Shown: positions 1 through 6,220 of the stretch, one piece after another
How the letters are laid out: every line of letters starts with the position of its first letter
Position numbering within the stretch: the stretch's first letter is position 1
From: CAADGY01 sp900696665
Lineage (GTDB): Bacteria; Acidobacteriota; Terriglobia; Bryobacterales; Bryobacteraceae
NCBI GenBank assembly: GCA_035063885.1
Contig: JAPSFM010000157.1
Coordinates: 1-9,686, forward strand
Reading direction: 5' to 3'
Length of the DNA stretch: 9,686 nucleotides
Position numbers and translations under genes: made by a program
The notes under the pieces: generated by a model
Told to the model about the DNA's origin: nothing
Seen by the model: the letters and a program-made list of their open reading frames with translations, nothing else
The model's database searches: none

Positions 1-88
1 GTTGTACGGCGCGGGTTGAGCCGCTCAGTTCCAGGGCGACCGGAACCGGCGGGCGATGAAGGGTTTCCGGCGCACAAACACCGGGCAT
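1..88 (-). CDS. possible partial CDS at left edge, unknown
   Basis: An ATG at 88-86 opens a frame that stays open for 29 codons to the window edge. It begins MPGVCAPETLH and continues with a hydrophobic, strand-like stretch. An in-frame TAG lies two codons upstream, so the ATG is the first possible one, and only a weak GAAG sits before it. It would be the next gene in the minus direction after the 63-aa gene. A competing open frame runs on the plus strand from 1 to a TAA at 88-90 and is rich in Arg and Pro. Neither is convincing on 29 codons, and third-position GC does not separate them. Confidence 0.22.
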   Translation of the reverse strand, partial: MPGVCAPETLHRPPVPVALELSGSTRAVQ

Positions 89-107
89 AAACTTCTATGA
101 GCCGGGG

Positions 108-299
108 TCACGCCGGCTGATGCTGGCGGATCTGGTTTAGCAGATCATCCACCATTCTCAGCTTGGCTTGCAGCGTGGCGCGATAGGTGTGACTGAACGA
201 ATGCCTCGTCTGGAGAGAAAGCGTGCGCCGTTCGTTTTCGAGCAACTCCGCGATCAGCCTGAGTTGCTCCGGCGTGAATTCAAAAGTTTGCGTTTCCAT
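108..299 (-). CDS. small helical protein, unknown function
   Basis: This is a 63-aa protein starting METQTFEFTPEQLRL. It is mostly charged and amphipathic: a short hydrophobic-polar start, then two predicted helices (about residues 9-30 and 40-60) with regular Leu spacing, which would suit a small helical hairpin or dimer. It has no signal peptide, no Cys and no membrane segment. The ATG is backed by a good Shine-Dalgarno AGAGG at 310-306 with a 6-nt spacer, which is the best reason to accept it as a gene. It lies 71 nt downstream of the RhaT-like gene on the same strand, so it may be read from that transcript or from its own promoter. I do not recognise the family. Confidence 0.6.
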   Translation of the reverse strand: METQTFEFTPEQLRLIAELLENERRTLSLQTRHSFSHTYRATLQAKLRMVDDLLNQIRQHQPA

Positions 300-370
300 G
301 GGCCACCTCTATCTCCATTTTAGGCCCGCAAGCTTTACGGTGGCAGTGCCTCCGCAACCTTGAAAAAATG

Positions 371-1381
371 TCAGGCAAGGGAGTTTGCGTAGCCTAAGAC
401 AACGATGGCGGCAAGCAGCAGTGCTATTCCCCATACCAGCTTGCGCGTGGCCCATCGCGGCGCGCCCGCCCATTCTCCAGTAAGAACGCCGAGCACATTC
501 GCCGTCATCACCATTCCGCTCATCAGGATGACCCAGCCCAGCGATGGACCCAGCTCGCCCAGCCGCCGCGCGCCCGCCCCGTAAAACATGTAGCCGCCCA
601 TCCACATGACGCCCATCAGGCAGCCGAAAGCGAAGTACTTGCCCGTGCCAGAAAGGCGAAATCGCTTGGCGGTTCCGTTTCGCCGGAGCAGCAGCAGGGC
701 ATATCCGGCATTGCACAGAAACAGAGCGATGGTAAGCAAAGCCCACACGATATTGGAGGCGAGATACGGTGGAACACCGGAAGCTTGCGCGCGATCGATA
801 ATCGGCTGCCCGAAGGCGAATCCAAGATTGCCGCAGGCAGACAGTAAACCGGAAACCAGGCAGATCAGCACACCTTTCTGGTAGGACGACCGGCGGTCTC
901 CCTCCACCGGCTTGTCCTTCCATTTGCCGGCCAGCGAGCACGCAGCGACTCCAACCAGCATGATGGCAAGGGCGGCGAGCGTGACAGCCAGTTTGGCGGC
1001 CGATGGCGAAGCCGGAAGCATCCACAGCGGCACAAGGGCGCCCACGGCCGCGGCAATTCCGAGGATGATGGCGAATCCCAGCGCCAAGCCGATGGCATCC
1101 ACGCCCAGGCCGAACGTGACGGCTCCGGCGCCCCAGCCGAGGCCGAAAAACAGGACGATCGCCAGGGCGGCGGCGCTACTTTCCCGGTAGATATCGAACG
1201 CCTGGGGAATGGTTGTCAGCACCAGCAGCCACGGGCAGAGCAGGTAGGCGGTGGAGGCGAAAATCAGCCAGGTGTTCTCCCATGCCCAGCGCCTGGTCCA
1301 TTTCATAGGGAGCATGAACGCGCCTTGCAGCACGCCGCCAAAAACTACCGCCGCCAATCCGCCCCACGCCATCTCACCCAT
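371..1381 (-). CDS. rhaT: RhaT-family sugar/proton symporter
   Basis: The 336-aa protein has about ten hydrophobic membrane segments along its whole length. It resembles E. coli L-rhamnose-H+ symporter RhaT (about 344 aa). Near the N terminus it has the family pattern in which a small-residue helix leads into a MKWTRRWAWENTW segment (residues 26-38), matching the 'K..KKWSWETMW' region of RhaT. A FGLGWGAGAVTFG segment corresponds to RhaT's 'GxxWGIGNINYG', and GVMWMGGYMFYGAG near residue 255 matches 'GGLMWYLQFFFYAWG'. Role: import of a monosaccharide across the inner membrane, driven by the proton gradient. L-rhamnose is the family's known substrate, but distant members may carry other sugars, so the symbol marks the family rather than proven specificity. 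The start overlaps the stop of the upstream PLP-enzyme gene by 8 nt (ATGGGTGA), and AAGG lies 6 nt upstream, so translation is probably coupled. It is the last gene of the catabolic run. Confidence 0.85.
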   Translation of the reverse strand: MGEMAWGGLAAVVFGGVLQGAFMLPMKWTRRWAWENTWLIFASTAYLLCPWLLVLTTIPQAFDIYRESSAAALAIVLFFGLGWGAGAVTFGLGVDAIGLALGFAIILGIAAAVGALVPLWMLPASPSAAKLAVTLAALAIMLVGVAACSLAGKWKDKPVEGDRRSSYQKGVLICLVSGLLSACGNLGFAFGQPIIDRAQASGVPPYLASNIVWALLTIALFLCNAGYALLLLRRNGTAKRFRLSGTGKYFAFGCLMGVMWMGGYMFYGAGARRLGELGPSLGWVILMSGMVMTANVLGVLTGEWAGAPRWATRKLVWGIALLLAAIVVLGYANSLA

Positions 1382-2564
1382 GCGCGACCTTTTCCTTTTT
1401 CAGAACGCCTTCGAGAATAGAGACGTAGCGATCCACGTCTTCCTCGTCGTTGTACAGATGCAGCGAAGCCCGGACACGCCCATCACCCGCCCAGACAATG
1501 ACGCCTTCTTCTTCGAGTGCGCTGCCGATCTGCGTCGCATGCGGGTGCTCAAAAGCGACAATGCCGGAGGCCAGGCGGGGATCTTCCGGTGTGAGCAGCG
1601 AGAGTCCCGCGGCGGCAAGGCGCCGGCGCAGGACCGCGATAGGTTCGAGCAAACGATCGCGGATGGAATCGATGCCGGTACGCAGCACGAATCGAAGGCT
1701 GTCGCGGAGCGCGTAGAGAGAGGGAAAGTTGGGCATCCCGCTCGCCAGGCACGCCGCGCCGCTCTTGAGGTCATACCGTTCAAAACGGTCAGGCACAAAG
1801 CAATTGCGAACCGAATACCAGCCCACGGCCCGCGGATTCAACCGTTCCCGCAATTCCGGCGACACGTACACCACGCCCAATCCGTGCGGGCCGAGCAGCC
1901 ACTTGAAGCTGCTCGACATCAGGTAATCAATCCCCTCCACATTCAGCGGCAACCGGCCGAGCGCCTGCGTGGCGTCGATGGAGAGAAACGCGCCTACCCG
2001 GTGCGCTTCTGCCGACAGGCGGGGCACACAATCGAGAAAGGCGCCCGTACGATAGCTGACCAGGCTGAGCGAGATGAGCCGCGTGGAGCCGTTGATATGC
2101 TGCTCGATATCCTCAAACCGCAGCGCGCCTCCATGGCCCGAAACCACTACGACCTCCACCCCCATCTGTTCTAGACGCAGCCATGGGTAGACATTCGAGG
2201 GAAACTCCAGATCGCTGATGATGACACGGTCCCCTGCCTTCCACTCGAGCGAACCCGCCAGGACGTTGAACGCTTCCGATGCATTCGACAGCAGCGTGAC
2301 GTTTTCGGGAGAGGTCTCGAGCAGCCGCGCGCAAAGCGAGGTGGTTTCCGCCTCCACGCGATGAAACCGCCTCCGGCCGGGCGTGCCGAGCGACTTGTCC
2401 CGGCAGTATTCCGCGAAGCTTTCCGCCAGGCCCGGGGCGGGAAGCCCCTCGGCGGCGGTATCGAGATAAACGGTTTCAACCGCTCTCGGAAAGAGTGCTT
2501 TAAACTGTGATCTCATTCGAAAGGCCCGTGAGGATTGGTTAATCCCAGCTCTTGATTTCGACAT
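1374..2564 (-). CDS. class V aminotransferase-like PLP enzyme
   Basis: The 396-aa protein has the fold-type I, class V layout (cysteine desulfurase / isopenicillin-N epimerase group). The N-terminal segment VYLDTAAEGLPAPG (32-45) is the usual 'yLd.A..g..p' opening. SNASEAFN (93-100) is the PLP-phosphate-binding turn. SIDATQALG (195-203) carries the Asp197 expected to pair with the pyridine nitrogen, and SSSFKWLLGPHG (217-228) carries the Schiff-base Lys221. All key residues are present. No Cys sits in the mobile loop typical of a desulfurase, so an aminotransferase, lyase or epimerase acting on an amino acid or amino sugar is more likely than SufS. Start choice is open. The ATG at 2564 overlaps the Gfo/Idh/MocA stop by 26 nt. 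The ATG at 2516 (MRSQFKALF) leaves a 22-nt gap and gives a start closer to family length. Neither has a strong Shine-Dalgarno. Confidence 0.85.
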   Translation of the reverse strand: MSKSRAGINQSSRAFRMRSQFKALFPRAVETVYLDTAAEGLPAPGLAESFAEYCRDKSLGTPGRRRFHRVEAETTSLCARLLETSPENVTLLSNASEAFNVLAGSLEWKAGDRVIISDLEFPSNVYPWLRLEQMGVEVVVVSGHGGALRFEDIEQHINGSTRLISLSLVSYRTGAFLDCVPRLSAEAHRVGAFLSIDATQALGRLPLNVEGIDYLMSSSFKWLLGPHGLGVVYVSPELRERLNPRAVGWYSVRNCFVPDRFERYDLKSGAACLASGMPNFPSLYALRDSLRFVLRTGIDSIRDRLLEPIAVLRRRLAAAGLSLLTPEDPRLASGIVAFEHPHATQIGSALEEEGVIVWAGDGRVRASLHLYNDEEDVDRYVSILEGVLKKEKVAHG

Positions 2565-3546
2565 CCTGATCCAGGCGCGCGGACTCCATCAAAGCCATGG
2601 CCACGCGCACGGCATTCTTGGCTTCGACCGCCGTGATAATTTCCGGCATGCGCCCGCCGCGAACACAATCGCAGAAGTAGGCCAGTTCGTCGCGAAGCGC
2701 ACCGAGCGCGGCGCCGTGTACGCGCGGGTCGTATCCGATGTCCGGAATATCGAAACCCGTGTCGCGCCAGAAAGACAGGCTGCCGGGAAACAGGGCCATG
2801 TTCGCAATACCCTGATCCCCAATCAACTGGAATGCGTCATCGAGCAGAACACCCGCGGGCTTCGGAAGCAGCCATATTGTTTCAACGACGCCGATGGGGC
2901 CACCTTCGAATTCGATGATCCCCCAAAAAGTATCGGCGTGCCTGGTGGCGATTGCCTTGCGGTCATAGCCGCGCACGCGCCGCACGGGACGGCCTGTGTA
3001 CCAGAGCATCAGGTCGATGTCGTGAATCGAGTTTTCGACGACCGGGTGCGTGCGGCCGTACCGCTCCAGCAGCGCCTTCGGACGATTGCGCCGCGCGTGC
3101 ATGGAGACCACGTTGCCCAGTTTGCCCGACGCTACTTCATCCTTCAACATGGCCGCTTTCGTCTCGAAGCGGACAAGCTGTCCCACCATCAGGATTCTGC
3201 CCGCGCCGTTTGCCGCGCGGATCATCCGGCTGCAATGTTCCAGATCCGTAGCCAGAGGCTTTTCGACAAACACGTGCTTGCCGTGCTCAATGGCCTTCAT
3301 TACGGGCTCCAGGTGCAGTTCTTCGGGAGTGACGACATCGACTGCGTCCAGTTCTCCGAGCGAGCACAACTCGCCGAGGGAATCGCACACGCGCGGAATG
3401 GAAAAAACGCGCGCCATTTCCCGCGCCCTCGCGGAATCCACATCGTAAACCGCCGCGACCTCCGCGCCGGGCACAGCGCGGAAGCCCATCAGATGGCTCT
3501 CACCGAACAATCCGCAGCCCACCAGTCCAATTCGCACTTGATTCAA
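2539..3546 (-). CDS. Gfo/Idh/MocA family oxidoreductase
   Basis: This is a 335-aa NAD(P)-dependent sugar or polyol dehydrogenase of the glucose-fructose oxidoreductase / inositol dehydrogenase / MocA family. The Rossmann fingerprint GLVGCGLFGESH spans residues 7-18. The acidic tail of strand 2 is VYDVD (33-37), the signature HVFVEKPLA lies at 91-99 (Lys96 contacts cofactor and substrate), and the C-terminal sheet domain begins with ENSIHDIDLMLW (171-182), where His175 and Asp176/Asp178 sit at the family's catalytic site. There is no signal peptide, so it is cytoplasmic. The start is a TTG at 3546-3544, 9 nt after the stop of the upstream gene, with a near-perfect AGGAGG just before it. The substrate is unknown. 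In its context it probably oxidises or epimerises the imported sugar. Confidence 0.9.
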   Translation of the reverse strand: MNQVRIGLVGCGLFGESHLMGFRAVPGAEVAAVYDVDSARAREMARVFSIPRVCDSLGELCSLGELDAVDVVTPEELHLEPVMKAIEHGKHVFVEKPLATDLEHCSRMIRAANGAGRILMVGQLVRFETKAAMLKDEVASGKLGNVVSMHARRNRPKALLERYGRTHPVVENSIHDIDLMLWYTGRPVRRVRGYDRKAIATRHADTFWGIIEFEGGPIGVVETIWLLPKPAGVLLDDAFQLIGDQGIANMALFPGSLSFWRDTGFDIPDIGYDPRVHGAALGALRDELAYFCDCVRGGRMPEIITAVEAKNAVRVAMALMESARLDQDVEIKSWD

Positions 3547-3558
3547 TTTGCCTCCTCA
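3547..3558 (-). promoter_or_regulatory. strong RBS overlapping upstream stop, sets a TTG start
   Basis: On the minus strand the sequence reads TGAGGAGGCAAATTG. The stop codon of the glycosidase-like gene is the first TGA. GAGGAGG begins inside that stop and lies 4 nt before the TTG of the oxidoreductase gene. No ATG lies near in frame, so the Shine-Dalgarno decides the TTG start and implies tight translational coupling between the two genes. Confidence 0.8.
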
Positions 3559-6162
3559 GGCGCTGTTCCGCCGGTCGATTTCCGAAATTACTTGCCGGCA
3601 GTTGAGCACTTTCTCCACAAGGTCCAACGGAGTGTAATAGTAGTGGTTCGACGCTTCGTACGCAATCACGGAGTGCTTGCGCGCAATCGGATACTGCCGC
3701 CGCGCCAGATCGATTTCCTGTTCGGCGAGCCGCCGCATGCGCCGCAGCGCCGCCGGATCGGACTTGTCGCGCAGCATATAAAACTCCACCTGGTTCGCCG
3801 TACTCTCGAAGTGATGGGCGCAGGTCCGCGCGATGGCAAGATCGAGCTCGGCATTCCGCTTCTTGGACGGTGAGACTTCCGGCATCGCTTTTTCGAAAAG
3901 CCGGAGTCCCGCATTCCACAGGGAAGCCATTTTGGCAAATTGCCGCTGCACCACTTCCGGGGGATACTTCGCCGACCAGGCTTTGTAATCGTCGTATGGA
4001 AACAGAATCATCCCGGGCCGGTACCCGGTAGGGGTCAGACGTAGGGGATTGGCGGGCCCATGTTGCGTGGGAATGATGTAGACGTGAACACCGTAGGGGA
4101 ACTCCCGGAACGCTTCGCTGAACTGATGCCACGCCTTGATGATTGCATCCGCCGCGCTGCTTCCAAACCGCTGCACAGCCACCGCCCGCAGAATCTCCGG
4201 TTGTTCGGGACGGGGTGAATAGTAGTAGGCCTTGGCAGCGGCGAGATTCGGAGAGGCGTAGCCGCCGCATGTCCAGGACGGCATGATGCCGCTGATGCCC
4301 GCACGCGTCAGGTTCTCGCAATGTTCCAGGATCAGATGCGTAACGGGAATATAAGGAACGGCGGAGATCTCCCAGGTATTGTTGAACTGCAACTTCGCCA
4401 TGGTGGGGTTTCCGTTCTGCTTCGCGAGATTCCAGTAACGGGTGGCGCGGGGGCCGGGACCGACAACGGAAATCGAATACTCGCCGACCCTTGTTTGCAC
4501 GCCGCCGCGATCTACCGGGGCTTCCCATTCGCTGATGCTCAGGACCTTTACTTCTTTCGACAACAGCGGGATCAGTTTCTCCGCCAGCGCATATCCCCAG
4601 CCCCAATCGTAGGCGATCACGTCCGCGCGGGCATTGTGGCTGCGCACTCCCTGGCGGAAGGTTTCGAGCAGCTCGGCGATGGTGTCATGGCCGGTGCGTT
4701 TTGAACATCGCGGACAATCGCCGGCATTGGGTGTCCCGGTACCCCATCCGCCGCCATGCGAAAAACAATTGGTGTGGTTCTCAGACATCGTGATGGTAAA
4801 GATCCCACCCAGATCTGGCACGTTGGCGAAGACATGAGCCAGGCTCTCCCGGAGCCAGTCGCGCACCGCCGGCACGCTGGTACACATCGCGTTCAATCCC
4901 TGATGGGAAGAGCCGCGAATGTCCGGGTATTTCTCGAAAAAAGCCGGCGGCATTGCGCGGGGCTCGTTCAGGTATAGAAAGATGCCGACACCGAACTGGC
5001 GTGCACGTTGCACCAGGGCGTTCAGGTTCTTCAGGCGTGTCTGCCATCCTTCGCCGAACTCGGGGAACCGCTTCGACGGAGCGAGCGTGTTGAGGACGGC
5101 CTGCATCCACACACCGTTGATACCGGCGCGCGCGAGTTTTTCCAGATAGCCGTCCGGGAAGGGATCGCGCTCCGGCTCCATCAACGGATCGCCGTACAAA
5201 GCAAAGTACGAATAGAGGTAGCGCGGATTCCATTCGACGTTGCGATGGATGGAACCTTTCTTCAGGAACGGCCCTTCACGCGATTCCATCAGATCCTGCA
5301 ACAGGTACAGACCTTCGACCACGGCAGCTTGGCTGGCGCCGGTCAGCACCAGTTGGCTGTCACCGACTTCGATATGGAAGCTCTCGCGGCCGGCCGCTTG
5401 CGGCGGGCGGACTTCCAGCACGATTTTCTTTTCGGCGTTTTCCGCGACAACAGCATTCATGGACGAACGCAGGTACTCCCGGAATCGCGCGGCTTGGCGC
5501 GAGAATGCGCTACCGGCCGCGATGCTCCATCCGTTCGTCAGATCGATCTCGTCCGCGGCGGCTTTCGCTCCGGGGGCGCGCAGTGTCTGAAAACCCGTGC
5601 CGCTGAGGTCTGCGATGAACGCGAACAGGTCTTCCCCGCGCTCGTCGATGGTCTTTCCAAAAGTCCGGCGCACGATGTTTCGAATTTCCGCGGCGCGGGC
5701 TCTTTCCTGCGCCGAAGGTGCGGCGTACACCAGTGGTTCGCACCTTGGTTTTTTCCGGCCGAGTTTGACGTCCAGGAAATCGTCTTCCTTCAGCGTAAAC
5801 TCGTACTTCTGACGGTCCCATCCCAGCAGCCCGATGATCTGATTCTCCGGCAGCAGGTGCCAGTTCTGGCGGATCACGGTGATGTAGATGCGGGCAAGCT
5901 GATCTTCGGTGAGCTTCCGCTTTTCCGGCAATCCCATGGACGCGCCAATCGCAAGAAGATCGGCCGGCTTTCCGCGTACGACGCTCGCCATGCGCTCGAT
6001 GTTGGCGAGTTCCCAATTCCGCCAGACGAATTGGTAAAGGCGGCTGGGGAAGTGGGGTTCCGGTACCGGTTCGGCGCCGGCTTCCATCTGCGCGGCACCG
6101 GTCCCGGGCGGCATCCCGCATAGCGCGGGCGCCAGATAAAGGAAATCTCTTCTCTTGATCAT
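3556..6162 (-). CDS. Tat-exported glycoside-hydrolase-like protein (GH20/GH67-like)
   Basis: This is a large protein of 868 aa from ATG 6162; an in-frame TTG at 6174 adds 4 aa, and residue numbers here count from that TTG. It opens with a twin-arginine signal, MIKRRDFLYLAPALCG (5-20), so export in folded form is expected. Residues about 40-200 form a mainly helical region I cannot assign. Residues about 245-310 (EVRPPQ... to a QAAVVEGLYLLQDLM helix) look like the alpha/beta N-terminal domain that precedes the barrel in GH20 hexosaminidases and GH67 glucuronidases. Residues about 315-640 look like a TIM barrel: RARQFGVGIFLYLNEP at 390-405, then GGIFTITMSENHTNC at 456-470, whose Glu465 is my candidate catalytic acid, a CPRC pair at 487-490, and aromatic strand ends such as YDWGWGY (522-528) and SWTCGGY (633-639). 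The rest is helical. The GH20 'DE' pair is not evident, so the exact family and substrate are open. It sits directly upstream of the oxidoreductase gene. Confidence 0.72.
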   Translation of the reverse strand: MIKRRDFLYLAPALCGMPPGTGAAQMEAGAEPVPEPHFPSRLYQFVWRNWELANIERMASVVRGKPADLLAIGASMGLPEKRKLTEDQLARIYITVIRQNWHLLPENQIIGLLGWDRQKYEFTLKEDDFLDVKLGRKKPRCEPLVYAAPSAQERARAAEIRNIVRRTFGKTIDERGEDLFAFIADLSGTGFQTLRAPGAKAAADEIDLTNGWSIAAGSAFSRQAARFREYLRSSMNAVVAENAEKKIVLEVRPPQAAGRESFHIEVGDSQLVLTGASQAAVVEGLYLLQDLMESREGPFLKKGSIHRNVEWNPRYLYSYFALYGDPLMEPERDPFPDGYLEKLARAGINGVWMQAVLNTLAPSKRFPEFGEGWQTRLKNLNALVQRARQFGVGIFLYLNEPRAMPPAFFEKYPDIRGSSHQGLNAMCTSVPAVRDWLRESLAHVFANVPDLGGIFTITMSENHTNCFSHGGGWGTGTPNAGDCPRCSKRTGHDTIAELLETFRQGVRSHNARADVIAYDWGWGYALAEKLIPLLSKEVKVLSISEWEAPVDRGGVQTRVGEYSISVVGPGPRATRYWNLAKQNGNPTMAKLQFNNTWEISAVPYIPVTHLILEHCENLTRAGISGIMPSWTCGGYASPNLAAAKAYYYSPRPEQPEILRAVAVQRFGSSAADAIIKAWHQFSEAFREFPYGVHVYIIPTQHGPANPLRLTPTGYRPGMILFPYDDYKAWSAKYPPEVVQRQFAKMASLWNAGLRLFEKAMPEVSPSKKRNAELDLAIARTCAHHFESTANQVEFYMLRDKSDPAALRRMRRLAEQEIDLARRQYPIARKHSVIAYEASNHYYYTPLDLVEKVLNCRQVISEIDRRNSA

Positions 6163-6220
6163 CGCCGAAGTCAACAGACCGTCTTCTACAATATCCCAGC
6201 AACTCCGATTGTGAAACCGC

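Noticed and set aside
100..118. Inverted repeat AGCCGG/CCGGCT over the stop of the 63-aa gene as a terminator
   Set aside because: Only 6 bp, with no T-run after it in the direction of transcription.
317..346. CTGCCA-N18-TAAAAT promoter-like pair on the minus strand before the 63-aa gene
   Set aside because: Matches are fair (4/6 and 5/6), but the start point would fall at the Shine-Dalgarno, leaving almost no leader; not strong enough to call.
1251..2174. Plus-strand frame (307 aa) opposite the RhaT-like and PLP genes
   Set aside because: Antisense to genes with intact membrane segments and PLP residues; no domain seen.
2716..3873. Long plus-strand frame (385 aa) opposite the oxidoreductase and glycosidase-like genes
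   Set aside because: It is antisense to two genes with clear family motifs. The product is rich in His, Arg and Gln with no domain; such shadows are expected at this GC content.
5008..6123. Long plus-strand frame (371 aa) opposite the glycosidase-like gene
   Set aside because: Antisense shadow with no recognisable motif and biased composition; the minus frame carries the Tat signal and barrel motifs.
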